Shown: positions 12,523 to 26,800, numbered from the stretch's first letter. The stretch: DNA of 64,000 nt from Erigeron canadensis (GCF_010389155.1 NC_057765.1:1178001-1242000); one strand, 5' to 3'. A program made the numbers and translations. Notes: generated by a model from the sequence alone, not told the origin.

Positions 12523-15273
12523 TGTAACACCCTGCTTTATAAAAATGTTGATTTCAAAAACTTTTCAACTTTAAGCATAACACCGTTAAGAAACTGTGAA
12601 AGCGACGTTTAAAAATCTCATTTGATTCCTAACAGAATCAATAAAAACATAATAAATGACTCAAAAGGTGTTACCAACAAGTATCATCACAATAATCTAA
12701 ATGAAATCCACAATCTAAACCAACAAAGTAACAACCAAACGACTAAATAAGAAGTCTACTTAAATAAATGCAACTATGGGTAACTATAGTCAACATCCAA
12801 AAGCTCCAGTAAAAGCTACACATCTCACAAGCATGTTATCAAGCCATTGATCAACGCCTAACCTAAGGGTACAAAATATTTCCACAAAACAAGTGTCAGC
12901 TTTTAAAACGGAGTAAGATAACAGGTTAGTTTAACAACAAGGATTCCCAATTAAATCAATTTATAAAACAACTCATGCATACATAAAGGCACAACAACAA
13001 TATCAACACAATCTACAAAATAGGAATATCAAATCCTATAATGTGCCTAGCAATCCTCCAATATCAACACTAGCCACTTAACTGCATAAGTAACACAATC
13101 AATGCAAAAGTTATGCCAAATAAAATCTGCACAAATAAGTTGTATGAGGCGGTCACATGACCAAATAGGAAACCTCACACTCGACTAGATAGGTAGACCT
13201 TACGGGGCCCGTCATTGTCATTATGGATAGGCATAACCAAATATATGAGTAACCCGTTACTACACTGGTGGTCAATCACTTCACCCGAAATTACTCTACC
13301 AATGCTAATTGGGTCAAACGGGAAACATGTACAGTGCCCTCGAGTGATCAACGCAGCACAACTAGCCTAAATAGGCTAACTGTGGGTTAAGCTTAACTCT
13401 TTCAACACTATGCTCGAGACTTATCAACACTAGTGGATTTCATCCTCCCAACTCACCAACACAATTAGGATGTAACCAATTCTACTTAACAACATTTATT
13501 CAACACTAAAAGATTTTACCCATTACTACTCATCAACACTAGGGCCCTTATCGTACACATGACATGGCAACTTAAATCATGTCTAGTGTTCTATGTCAAC
13601 AAGTCCACACAAAACATTCACAACTCAAACAACAAGCTACATAAGTAAATCATGCAATAAACATCTCATTACTACATGAACATGCATGAACAATACCGCA
13701 GTCAACCTCCCTCGTATATCCCACACCCAACATATGCATGAGATAACTTAAGCAACATAAAATGAGGGTTTAAATATCAAAACTAAGTTGTGTCCCTCAT
13801 GTGTCAAAAGTAAGTTATCTTACCTTAGGGAGCTTCATAAAGCACAAATATTCATAGTATACCATGCTAATATTGCATTCCCAACCACCTATAAACGATT
13901 AATAACTAAAGAATAAGTCAATTGAAGTAATTAGACAAAACATATATAATATCCTAGATAACAAACACTAAAAAGATACACTAAAAACTACTAATCTTGA
14001 ATTGTTAGTATCCAAACATTCCACTATTTTTTATTTCTAAATTATCTACTCGTGTTCACAAATGGTTTGTTTCTTGCTCCACCCTACCTACACTAGCACC
14101 AATTGAAACAATTGTATTTCATTATTCCAAAAAAATCCATTTGTTATGGCAACTACTAATGAAATTGGAGAAATACATGTACGTTACTTTCTAACATATA
14201 TTTCAACTTTATGATAATGACTAAAGCAACATGGATCAATTCACTTTGTTTTTGTGTTTGTGATTTTATCGATGCTAGTTTACTATGCGGAAGAACACCA
14301 ATTGTAAACGACTCTTTTTTTATTTTATTTATTTTTTGAGCGGCTAGACTAACCAAAAGTCTATGGACACTAAACCAATTGGATTTAGTTACCTCGTATT
14401 TGCTCGACCGGCACAAGGAAAATGAGGGAACCCAAACACCCGTTAATTCTTCTGGTTGCACGATCCAAAACGTACAACAATAAAGGAAAGACAATAACCC
14501 TTATCAACACTGTTTGTGATCTCGACGGCTAACAATAATCAAATGACAAGCACCCTTTTTCTTACAATTGCATGCAATCTCTTTTCTTTCCCGTATTCTT
14601 ATTTCATGTGGCACTAGACACAAGCAACAAGAAGTTCTTTTACTAATATAATTTATGATTTGTTTTCATATTTTGTGTCTTGCGGAATGATCAACAAGCA
14701 AAAGGGAATCTCCTTTCTCTCTATCTTTGTAATCGGCGGCTAGAAATAAGGAGATGGGAGAATGTGACTTCTTTTTCTTTTGTTGACGGCTAAGCCAAGA
14801 TCGAAAAGGAATAGGTGATATGCTATTCTTTTAGGTTTTGCTAAATATTTGTAGAAACTAAAATAAGATGTCATTAAATTTATCTGACCACTAATTAGAA
14901 TTTATAGGAATTTTAAAATTCAACACTTAAGCCCCTCAAGCTACGTCATTCATGATAACTCCGCTTAGTGCCTAATAACAATACACACAATAACAAGCAC
15001 TAGTTGTAAACATTTATCAATATGACACAATAAATAAGAACAAAACCAATTTTAGCCATATATTTAACACATTTTTTACTTAACTGCTACACACATAGTC
15101 CACCTTACACCTATAATTATCCACATTTTTAACCACACATATTTACCACAGTAAGCACTTATCTCATAATAAACTAGCACATATTAATTAGCTACATTAA
15201 ACACCATATAACAACTTAACGGAATAAGTTAGGGTTGACTAACATAAATGAAAAAAATATTTGAGATGTTACA
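12523..15273. mobile_element. Probable solo LTR, about 2.75 kb
   Basis: The segment starts TGTAAC and ends GTTACA, a perfect 6-bp terminal inverted repeat of LTR type. The flanking pentamers TATTT (12518-12522) and CATTT (15274-15278) match at four of five bases, as a decayed 5-bp target duplication would. There is no gag or pol coding, no primer-binding site and no second LTR, which fits unequal recombination leaving a single LTR. The TGTAACACCC start and the length suggest a Ty3/Gypsy element. Orientation is undetermined. Confidence 0.6.
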
Positions 15274-15292
15274 CATTTCGTTTTAAAGGTAA

Positions 15293-15390
15293 CTAGCTAA
15301 TCAACCCGAGTGATACTCCGGTAGTTTTAAAATATGTTTTCATATTACAATATAAAAATATAGTGGTAAATAAAATCTAATAAACTTTTT
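15293..15390 (-). mobile_element. Helitron 3' end, minus strand; length unknown
   Basis: On the minus strand the sequence runs CGGGTTGATTAGCTAG followed by T. This is the same 3' end as the plus-strand Helitron at 16113-16585. The 5' end to the right is not identified, so the right boundary is nominal. Confidence 0.45.
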
Positions 15391-15397
15391 CATTCCA

Positions 15398-15675
15398 GCA
15401 CTACAAGCATTTTGTTACATGGGAGTACATCTAATAGGAAGCTTACACACACATAGACCAGCCAAATGTTGGTCACAGGTTCAAAACCTTTGAAAGACAT
15501 ATTGGGAAGTCTTTGCCAATGAGGTGGAACATGAGGGTTTTCTCTAGCATTAACTAGTTTTCTCCAGAATGGTAGTGGGACTTCCACCGTGTGCTGGTGA
15601 CGTGGTCGATCTCTATCGGACGATGAAGGGGCATGCCGCTGAGTCCAATCACCACTGCTGTTCAAAAAAAAAACT
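15398..15675. repeat. Possible tRNA-derived SINE-like repeat
   Basis: The segment is noticeably less AT-rich than its surroundings and ends in a run of about 10 A. It contains GGTTCAAAACC (15478-15488), close to a pol III B box. On the other strand is TGGACTCAGCGG, close to an A box. Orientation and true ends are not fixed. The minus-strand open frame across it has no recognisable domain. Confidence 0.3.
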
Positions 15676-16112
15676 ATTATGCATAAACAAAACTACACGG
15701 AAACATATAAGTTATGTAGTTGTGCAAACATGTTGAAATATATACGATTGATAAAAATAGCAAAGTCACGAAGTTATGTGGAAAAACTTGGGGAAAAAAA
15801 CACTATAGTCGCCTTTCTACAAAAAAAAAATAATAATAAAAAGGAGATAAGTTCTTGCTCTTGTATAACGAAAAATTTAAAGTGATTATAATCTTTTATA
15901 ATGTCGTCAACTTTAGTGTGTTATCTTATCATATTAAAGATTTAGTGGGTATTCAATATAAAATATACTTCAAACACAGTTCGAACAAAATGGATATTTT
16001 GAAATTTTAAATGAGTAAATTACACATATTAAGTTAGAAAGTATGTTATGAAAAAAAGATGTCATAATTAAATTAAGAGACATTAAATAGGTGATAATAA
16101 AAACGTGTGGAA

Positions 16113-16585
16113 TCTATCCTATTATATAAAATAAAGAAAAATTGTGATGACATAGGATTTTTTAAAATTCTCTTATATGGTACTCCCGCACATCCTTTGA
16201 ATTTAATTATGACATAATCATACTTTATTAATTTTTAAAATTTAAAATATCTTTCTTTTTCTATATATATCATTAATATAAGTTTTTATTAAATGTCTAC
16301 ATTATTATGTAAGTTTTTAATAACCTTAGTCTTTCGTTATAATAAACCGAAAACTATAATGTCTTTTCGGATAAAGGTTTTACTTTTTTGCTTTTACAAC
16401 CATATGTGTTTCAACGCGTGTCCACAATTACACAACTTTTGTTTTTTACATAATTTATTACAACTTTTTAACTTATTTAACGCTATTATTATAAATTTTA
16501 ATATGACAACATATTTTAAAGCTACCCGAATATTATTTGGTTTATTCGCAAAGTGTTTATAAGTTTACCCGGGTTGATTAGCTAG
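16113..16585 (+). mobile_element. Non-autonomous Helitron, about 470 bp
   Basis: It begins with TC (TCTATCCTATTATATAAAAT) after a host A, and ends CCCGGGTTGATTAGCTAG before a host T. These are the A|T insertion and the CTAG end of Helitrons. The interior is AT-rich and non-coding. TC at 16117 is an alternative start. Confidence 0.6.
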
Positions 16586-17339
16586 TTAACACATAAATCA
16601 TTTTTGGAAAATCTTATGTCAATCACAATCTTTTTTTTATTTATATATAAAAGATTACAATTTTTGACTAAGGTAATTTAAATTTAATTTATAACATCAT
16701 GAAATCTGTTTGGCGATCTTAAAATGAAAATCTTATTTCTAAGGCTGTATAAAAAAAGAAAAAGATGGGTGTATAATTTTTCCCAATTTTTAAAGTTATT
16801 TGTAATATGTCATTACAGAATCACACCTATGGGGAAAAAATCTACATTCATCGATATTTATGATCAAATGACTAACTTATTATCTCACTCGGTTGACATT
16901 GCAATAGAAAAACCTCTATCAATTTGGACATATACAAAATAAACTTAACCGGTTTTTTGACTTGAATCTATTTTTTTCCGGTAAAAGATCGTCACCCTGG
17001 TTCACTTTTTTGACTTAACCAGGTTTTTGACTTGAATCTATATCAACTGTATTTTATAATATGTAATCATTCACCTCAATTTATATGAAGGTTTTTACTG
17101 TACATAGTTTATAAGAAAAATATTTAAAATAAGATATAAACGTGCAACACACGAGTCTAAACTACTACATTATATGTTTTGACTTTACTCTTGATTTGCT
17201 TTACTAATGTGCACACATGGGACTCATTGAGTCACTGACTCATTGGTGTATAATTTTTCCCAATTTATGACATTTTCATTCTAATTTATGACATCTTAAT
17301 TTTGTAATCATTTTCATATTGTTCACTGATCCCGTATAA

Positions 17340-17700
17340 CTGTTGACAAGATGAAAATATTTATCATGTCTGATATTCAAGAGGACGACTTCTTTCAAGC
17401 AGAAATGTCGGTGGTGATGCAAAACTATAGGGAAAACGACGATGATGCTTAGAAGAGATACAAGCAATGCAGGCGTCGCGACGTAAGGTTTCCAAGCTTA
17501 AAGTTTAATATTTTACCTATTTGCAGGAAAAGATCAACTGGTTGAAGGTCGCTATTGAAAACATTTGGTATGCCGATCACTCGTTAGGAGACAAATGCAC
17601 CTAAGCCGACATGTACTTTCAAAACTGCAATTGAAAACAAAACCGTCAATGAAGTGAAGTATCCGGCGTACGACCCTAGTTGGGCGAAACCATGATATAT
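17340..17700 (+). other. Less AT-rich gene-like debris, unidentified
   Basis: Two blocks have more balanced composition (about 17362-17489 and 17526-17700), separated by an intron-like piece with a GT start and a TTTGCAG end. The frame of the first block is stopped by TAG at about 17450 and the second has TAA and TGA. I recognise no domain. This may be a decayed exon pair or transposon-captured gene fragment. Confidence 0.25.
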
Positions 17701-17808
17701 CATGGATTTTAAAAACTTTGTTGTAGGAAGTTCGTCAAGACAAAACAATAATTAATGTATTCTGTTTTTAATTTATCTTTAGTGCGTCTTTTATAATGCA
17801 TTGTATTG

Positions 17809-17982
17809 TATTTGGTGTGTCTTTTTTCAAGCAATGTGTTGTGTTTTCTAATTTAATAAAAGTGTATGATTTTATTATTTTAGTGTATTTTAGGTAAAAA
17901 TTTGGTGTGTCTTTTTTTCAATTAATGTTGTGTTTTTTTATTTAATAAAAGTGTGTGATTTTATTATTTTAGGTAAAAACGG
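17809..17982. repeat. Tandem duplication, about 85 bp x 2
   Basis: The unit TTGGTGTGTCTTTTTTCAA...TTTAATAAAAGTGT(A/G)TGATTTTATTATTTTAG...GGTAAAAA occurs twice in direct orientation with small differences. Confidence 0.7.
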
Positions 17983-19597
17983 GGTAAAAGATTAAAATAT
18001 AAAATAAAACACCTCAAAAGATGGACTACACACTCTCCCAATGTTCACATGCATCGGCATCATTAGGCTGATTGGACTCGCCGATGGTCCTTAGCAATTT
18101 TTGTCGGAATGGGTGTGTAAGGAAACCAATGTACGGATGGACAAGCCGAATAAAAGGACCGATATTAGGGTCAAGGTTGCAGTCGGCAAGAAACATCGAC
18201 AACTTCTATCGGCAAGTATTGACTTTGTGGCTTCCTTGTACCCTATCAATTGACAAGTATTTGCACTTTCTATTGGCTCATTCTGTCGGCCAAATATAGC
18301 TGACTGTGGCAACATTTGGCAACGACAATTAACATGCAAGATTCCCTTTTTTTTTTTGGTTTTCGCTTGTTTTGTCTTTTTTTTTTGGTGGCAAAGATGG
18401 GCAACAACTTGACATTACACCATATATTTTGACTAGAAATTGGCATATCCACGTGGTAAGCTTTTTTTGGTTTAAAAAAAGTCAAAATGAAGCCAAAGAG
18501 CCAATGCTTGGCTCTGCACCCTTTGCAGTGGATATCATAGCACAAGCTTGTGTGTGAACGGTGTGTGTGAAAGCATGTAAGAGAGCCGGTGTGTGTGAAA
18601 AAGAGAGATTTGATGGCTGTCATGTTTTAGATTTAGGGTTGTTTTCATGGAGAAAGTAGTTTAGACATTTCCCTATGTAACTTTCAACATAATGACTATT
18701 TATTTTATTATATAGTATAGAGTTATAGATATAAATATAGAAGTATAGATACTAAGTTTCTTTCTAAATTAATGACATGATGTTATCTATCCTCGTCATT
18801 TGATGTTATCTTAAAATATTTATTTAATTTAAATGAAAAAAATAGCAAATCAAGGTGAAAGATTCCGATATTATAAATCGCATATTCTCTTAAACACATT
18901 GAGTCTCATCAATTCTTATGTGCCACCTTACCCAATAACAAACCCAATCTCACACGTTTGGAATTCCTATGTTACTTACTTCATAAAAACAATATTTATA
19001 TTAACACTAAGGGTGGGGCTATCTCATCTGTAGGCGATACGTGACATGTGACGCTATGTCATATATTGGGTAGCCCTTTAAAAAAAAGTAAGCGTGAGGC
19101 TACCTAGGAGGTTGAGAGGACTCTTGTCATGTGTTACCTACTAATAATTGGTTTTATTTATTTATTTATTTATTATTATTATTATTACTATTATTAAATA
19201 TTATTTGTTTACTCTTTATTCTAAAAAAATTACAAATACATATATATACAAAAATATATAAAAGTCATTACATAACTAAGAAAATCATGTAGCCACCATC
19301 AATTCATCTTGGGGGTAAGATAAAAATTGATTTATTTAACTAATATATATATATATATGTATATATAATTAATAGTAAAGGGAGTAAAGTAAAAATTTAT
19401 AACCTTTTCTCTCTTTCTTTACCCCTCGTGGTTGATCACCTAGACACCAGTTCATCTTTTACACGTCTTCTTCATATTAAGACTATCCGTTTATCGGACG
19501 AAATTAAAGACTAGTTAAAAAGTATATAATAACAAAGTAATAAAAAAAATTAGTAATTACAAGAGTTAACAATAAAAATAATAAATATTTGATCAAA
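17983..19597. other. Intergenic DNA, no gene found
   Basis: Positions 18016-18600 have mixed composition with recurrent CGGCAAG and GTGTGTGTG motifs and open frames on both strands that resemble no family. The rest is AT-rich. Short ATT runs lie near 19150-19195. Confidence 0.4.
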
Positions 19598-20280
19598 TCT
19601 CTTATATAAATAAAAGAAAATTATGATAACATCATTATTATTAAAGAGAACTCTATTGGGTATTATTGGACTTTTTTTTTATTATTAATTATTTGTTTTT
19701 ATTTAACTAATTTATGAGATCACATTTAATGAAACTTTGATTTTTTATTCTCTAATAGAAATATCTTTAATTTGAAAGACTTTAAAAAGATTTTAAATAT
19801 TAATAATTATTATATATTTTTTTCTAATATCGGATTACATGATATATATCAATATTTTTTGGTGTATCAAAATAATTTTTACTTGAATTACCCACGTGTA
19901 TATATATAAATAACTGTTAGTTAATCGAGTTTATCATGTGGTATAAAAGCTCACATTTTTACTCATTTATATAAATTATCACACCTATTTTTAGAAATAG
20001 TTACACAAATATTATATACGAAAAAACTAAATTACTTTTAATAAACACCCACTATGAAAAGTGGTTTTTTTTATAAAATACCAAATTTGTCCTTAATTAA
20101 TTAATTTACACTCTAAATCTTTATTTTAATAATTAAAACTTTAACCCTTTTCTTTTAAAAAAATTTCAACTATCACAATTATATCAACATATACCACTTG
20201 ACACCACCACTACTACCAATAGTACCATCACCGACAACACTAGACCGCCTTCCTTACCACCGCGAGTACCATATTCGTAA
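19598..20280 (+). mobile_element. Helitron-like 5' ends, ends incomplete
   Basis: At 19598, TCTCTTATATAAATAAAAG followed by TTATGATAACATCATTATT resembles the start of the element at 16113. A second 5'-like start lies near 19965 (TATATAAATTATCACACCT, then TTTTTAGAAATAGTTACAC). The same block recurs at 63.92 kb. No clear CTRR 3' end was found, so the limits are approximate. Confidence 0.4.
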
Positions 20281-20727
20281 ATAAATGATTAATTGTATAA
20301 CTCTTACTAAAAATTCTTACAACGATAAGATAAGATCATTATCCTGATACAATTAAATGATGAGATTAATATAAAAAATAAAAAATAATTTAAAATTAAA
20401 TTTGAGTTGTTTATCATTATTTTATTATTATTATACTAATGGAAAAGATTAACTAAATCCACCAATAATCATCACCATTCCACCTAAGACACCATCACCA
20501 CTCTGTCTGTCCGCCTGTCTATCGTGACTGCGTGTTTGTCGTCTCTTTCAAAATATAAATTACGCGGTCTCCCTTCTTTTTACTCTTTTTCTCTTTTCTC
20601 ATATCCAATCTATATCTATTATACTATTACTCTTCTTCTCAATGCCGATCTGAGATTGAAGATTTACATTATTTATTAATTTATCAACATTCATCACCAT
20701 CGTCATAAAACACACACACACTTACAC

Positions 20728-20738
20728 TATATATATAA
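20728..20738 (+). promoter_or_regulatory. Candidate TATA box of the GCS gene
   Basis: TATATATATAAG lies about 70-80 bases before the start codon at 20807. That places a transcription start near 20760 and gives a short leader. The AT-rich surroundings weaken the call, and a 5'-UTR intron cannot be excluded. Confidence 0.35.
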
Positions 20739-20806
20739 GCCCTAATTTATTTATTTTTTTATAATTCATTCATTTATTCATATAAATTAAAATTGAATTC
20801 AGTAAG

Positions 20807-23800
20807 ATGATATCGGCATTGGATTCATTCTTGTTCTCTGCCTCCAGATCCTTATGCACATCCTTTGCTGTTTTTATTCAGATCCAGGTACATAATATAT
20901 ATATATGTATATATTGTTTTGAATTTCTTTGAATGTTATTTATTTATGGATCTATTGATTGTTATTTGTATATTCTTTTACTAATAATTGTAGTGTAAAT
21001 AAGTTTAAAAACTTTTACTTGTAAAAAGGTTTAATGTAGTTGCTAATATATAACCTATATCTATAATTCTATATCTATGTGTATATATACCATATACACA
21101 CACAAGAGAGTAAGTACCCGTTGGGGCGGTGAGATGGTGAGGGTGATAGGTCATAAAGGGTGATAGGTGATAGAGTATGATAGCCAAATGCCTTAGCCGT
21201 ACGGGCTTTGTCGTCGGATTTAAAAATTCGTCGAAAGTATATGGAATGACATCTCTAATGAAAGAGCATGAAATTTTAAGAACACCCATATAATTTTTAT
21301 AATATATCGATGTACGGTTTTTGAGATAAAAGATTTTAAATGAATTAGAGGAATAAAATGATTTATGAAGGAAAGAGAAAGTTGAAAGTCGTAGGTCATT
21401 GATGTATAGTATGATACATCATGCATTATCATGTGTACATTGTTGAATTTAAAAGTTGAAAAGTGGATTTGCTTTATAATACTAGCATTGTACCCGCGCG
21501 ATGCGGCGACGGTTTGGTCGTGACGACGACTGGTGGTGGTGACGGCGGTCGTGGTGGTGACGAACTATTGTTGGTGGTGGGTGTAAGTAATTGATTTAAT
21601 GTAATTAATGTAAAGGTATAGTGGAGATATTTTAAAAGTGGTAATTTTGCATCTAACACTTTTATGAGAGAGAAAGTGATAATTATTATAAGATAGTATA
21701 GATAGTATTGATATAGATATATGCAGGAGTTGGTAATCAGTTATTGTAAAACAAACATTAGGTTAAATCAACTATAGTAGTTGTAGTAATAGTGAATGTT
21801 GAGCTATTGGCTCTGTTGTATGCGGCCTAATTGGTATATTCGTGGGCGTTTTCTAAGACTTTTTTTTTTCTTGGCCATGTCAATATGTTTATCCAGTGAG
21901 GTTTGAACAGAGGATGCCTTACCACTAGGAATGTAGGAACAGTTGGAGAGGTTTCCTGAACAATTCCGTATATGTGTGATACATTATCTACGTATATTTT
22001 GGTCATGTTAGTAATTGGGTTAGTGTGGGTTTGATTTATACCGATGTATATTTTTTTTTACTGGACATCAAGTAAGTTTATTCGATATAGGGTTTTTGTT
22101 GATATAGGTGTAATATTGATGGATTATATGTTAAGTGGTTGGATGCAACAATGAAGAAAAGTAGAAAACCATCTTGAATGATTCCTAGGTTGACCTTACA
22201 TTCTTTATCAGTACAGTTTGCAAGATTAACCCATCAGATTAACTTTTTGGAAGGCTAGGACTGGTAGTTCTAAATTAGCCATGTTTTTTCTTTTTTTTGG
22301 GGTTGTACTATTAGATTTAAGCTATAGTGTTATTCGGTAAATGCACATTGTAAGAGTTATAATGAGAAACTATGCTTCTTTTGTATTTTTCTAAGGTTTC
22401 CCTTTCTGTTTATTATAAATTCTTCATAGGATAATTTAGGGAGGTTGTTTTGTTCGATTTCGTTCTGAATTTACTTGTTCATGTGCCATGTTTGCATATT
22501 CTTCTTAGATTTGATGAAATTTATATATGCTGCAGGGATGTGTAATATGCTTACTTTTAGCTCTTGGATGGGCTGGTGCAGCTTATGTGAGGTATAACTA
22601 TAAAACTTGGATAATAACCTGTTGTTTATGGTCATTTTCTATGAGACTCTTTCCATAGAGTTTTTGTTACTAAAACTATGTTTGAAAATTGAATACGTTA
22701 TTTTTTATTCTTTGCAGAAACAGAGAAATTAGACAGATGAAGAAATGCATGAAAAATGGCAATCACTTTGCGTTTCTTAGTCACGATATTCGCGACCTAG
22801 AACATTCAAAACAGGTTCAGTTGCCAGGGGTCACAGTTGTTATGCCATTGAAAGGTTTCGGAGAACACAATTTGCACAACTGGCGAACCCAGGTACCATA
22901 CAAGTTCTGCATATATTTGGGTCTTAAGGTCAAAATGCTTGTTTTTTAGGGTTTTTTTTTTCTTCATATGTGCAAGTTTCACACACAATATGCACTGACA
23001 TACAATGCAATAATATTTTGTTGTACTTCAATCAAGTATTACCGTTTATCCTTTAATCATTCCACACCATCGATAACAATAGTTTTTTTTATTTTTAATT
23101 TTAAGGTTGAATTTAGTTATATATGTTTTTTTGGTAGTGCTTCTATTTGGTGGTAATATGGATTACTGAATGCAGTTAACCTCACTCTATGGTGGCCCGC
23201 TGGAGTTCTTATTTATTGTGGATAGTACTGAAGACCCAGCTTATCATGCTGTATCTCGTTTGCTTTTAGACTTTAAGGTGCTTTAATATTGTGTACCACT
23301 ATTTCATATTTCCTTCGAATAGTTAGCCCTACTTCTTAATGCGATTGCGTCTTTATCTGTTCAAAAGCAACAATATGGGGTCGTTAGTGGATTTTAATTT
23401 CCAGAGATACTTTTCTAAAGCTTACTTATTCATATGTGTGCAGGATGACATTGATGCAAGAATAGTTGTCGCTGGCCCATCCACTACCTGTAGTCAAAAA
23501 GTTCATAATCAGTTGGTAAGCTGCAAATCGGCTTTTTGTTTTTTCTCTCCGACTCTCTCACTATTTCATGATCTTGAAGTCACTTAAGAGTGGGATCTAA
23601 GTGTATATGCTTAGACTGCTTTCATGAATCATTTTTGTTATAGTAGTAGCTTAACAATACATTTACATAAACTTTATTTACTATGTTTATGGCAGATTGG
23701 GGTGGAACAAATGCACAAAGACAGCAAGTATGTATTGTTTCTAGACGACGACGTTAGGTTGCATCCTGGATCAGTAGGAGCCCTCACTGCAGAGATGATA

Positions 23801-26800
23801 AAGAATCCCGAGGTATAATCATGCTGATACACATTGCTGCCATCTACTGATAGATGGTACTTAGTTCTTGAAATTTGATATCTATACTTATTGTTTTAGA
23901 ACGCTATTTGTCTGAACACGCTTGGTGATTTATGCAGATATTTATTCAAACTGGCTACCCACTTGATTTACCATCTGGAAGTTTGGGAAGTTACTGTATA
24001 TATGAATATCACATGGTAAAGCACTGTCATAACTGCGTTTATAGATGGTTATTTCTAGATGTAAAAGTTATGCCGCATTTATTTGTGCATTGGTAGATTT
24101 GGGTGGTATTCCAGTTTCTAACTCTATCAGGTAAAATGAGTCGGACTGAAAACTATTTTAAGTTGATAATAAATCGAGTCAAGACTTGTTCGAGGCCTTT
24201 TTTTGGTTTATGGAACCTCCCGACTAGTTCTTTTGAATAGCTGTGTTATTATTTAAATAATGTTAATATGTTATTGCCGTAGTAGTATATAGCTTACTGT
24301 ATATGCTTTTTTGGACAACAAAAATGTTTCAAATAAATTAGTTTTGACCTGCACCAGGTTGGTCCTCCCATTATGTCACTTCAAGCTATATCTTTTTTAT
24401 CACTTTCACATGGATTGTCTATAAGTTGTCTTAAAGCTTATATTGTTTAACATGAGATCCGTTAAATTGTTTCAGTTCTGAAAATTAAATTTAACAATCA
24501 TTCTCTTTACAGCCATGCTCAATGGGATTCGCAACTGGTGGAAGGACATTTTTTCTTTGGGGAGGTTGCATGATGGCAAGAATTTTCCACCTTTCTTTTG
24601 TCTTCCTTTTGGTTTTAATAAAAGTTCTATTTGCTTATAAAAATTTACTGGAGCTCTTTTTCTCTTGCAGATGCATGCAGATGATTTCCGGACTGACAAA
24701 CATGGGGTCGTATCACAACTTCGTGATGGCGGATACTCTGATGATATGACCCTTGCTGCTATATCTGGTAATCAAGCTTTTAAGATCGTTTAATCTATCA
24801 AAACCTTAGTTTGATATTGAAGTTTATGACCAAGAGTTGTATTATGTTGTGGCTCTGAAGTTTGAACTATGTATAATGTAGAAAATTCCGTTTGTTATCT
24901 ATTAACAAGGATTTTGGTTTGAGACATATGACATGACTTGATCATTCTATGTTAATATTTCACTGTGATTCCACATCATTATACTGGTACTATAGGTCTC
25001 TATGATAGGAATCACAAGTCTTTTGGCAGATGGATTTAGGCTCATCGGATGATCAATTATGTCCTAACCTTCTGTCTGACTGGTTATCATATCCAGCTCC
25101 TCATATGTATCTCGTTTTTTGTAGGTGCTCATAAGAGGCTCATCACATCACCTCCCGTCGCAGTTTTCCCTCATCCTCTTGCTAGCGATCTTACCTTTTC
25201 AAGGTCTGAAAGTATGAAATAGAACAATTGTACATATGGACCAATATTGATATAGATGGCAAATCGGTGACCCGAAACATCTAAACTTTTAGCTGTGTGT
25301 TAAATAGTTGGGGCGTCAAATATAGAAAGAAATATTATATTGTTTCAATGAGAAACTGATTTTTTCATACAAAATGATTTGGTAGGTTTATGCATTAATA
25401 TAAAAAGGGGTACACTTTGTAGAACCTATCCAACTCAATTTATATTAAGCTATCTACCAATGACTTTTCAAATTTTGTTTGTAAAAGCTGTTAGAGAACA
25501 TAAACCTGATTAATCTATTTTTAAGTGAAAGGGACGAAATTGGCACCCTTGGAGAACAGCAATTTGGGATGAACAGCCCCAATTAATAAATTTGATCTCT
25601 GGTGTGCTGTATAGGTACTGGAACTATTTGAGAAAACAAACATTCGTCTTGGAGTCATACACGACATATGTAAATTGGATAATGAACCGGGCATTATTTT
25701 CTGTGCACTGCTACCTATCGTGGGGATTTGTATCCCCATATATCATGGCTATATTTCATATCGCTGCAGCTCTAAGATTTTATCTGAATGATAGTTTAAC
25801 CGAAGAACCTGTTCTCAACCCTAATGGTAAGTCATATAATCTTCTGCTGTTTGATTTAGGTAGATGTGAGTTTTTTTTTTTCATTTTTTTTTTTCACTTG
25901 AGTAGAGATGAAAAATGGGCAGGTTTGGGTGACACAGCTCAATTGGGCACATTTTTGCATAATTTTGTATGGTTCCGGGCATGTTTATTAGTAGGTTTTG
26001 TGCATTGAAAATACTGTTTGACATTTTTGCATGGTTTTAAATGGATCCAGGCATGTTAATCTGGGCATGGTTTTATACGGACCCAATCAGTTACAAAACA
26101 AAGTCTATTATTACTGTATTGTTTACGTGTGTTATGACAAGTATAAATGGACAGAAATTCATAAGTCAACTTTTACTATGATCAAAACTACCTGTGAACT
26201 TATTGTTAAATCTTATGTAAATATTTCATAATTTATTTACCCAAGTTGTCCATGTATTACATGATAATAAACTAGTATATGCAAAGATTTACTTCTGTTC
26301 TTACAGTTTATGTTATTTATGTGTTCTCTTTTCTGCCAGGGTTGAGACTTGTTGGCTGTCTTGTCATATGTACCACCATTGAACTTCTTTCAATGTGGAA
26401 TTTGACAAGAATAGAAGTTCGACTATGCAACATGTTGTCCCCTGAGGCACCTCCACTTTCTCTCAGCGCTTATAATTGGGGCTTGGTAAGTTGCATAAAC
26501 TCATCTTATTCATCCAGTGCGCTTTTGTCAGCGATTTTTTATAGAAGTGACAGTTCAACCCATTTATTTGGGTTGATTTGCATTTTATGCTTTTTATGTA
26601 ATGGGCCAATCATGTGGTGTCAAATTGTCAATAGCATAGCTTGAAAGGGTACTGGTTGAAAGGGTCCAAAGTTACTTGATGTATTTTTAAAGGCATACAA
26701 GTCCTAATCATATTTGTCTCGCTAATAATTCATTGACAAATCATATTGTTCATTTTCATTAAAAAAGAGATTATTGTTAATAGTATAAACTGCTTAGTCA

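Noticed and set aside
15390..15665. 91-codon minus-strand frame
   Set aside because: It coincides with a repeat that ends in an A run and has pol III-like boxes. The protein has no family resemblance.
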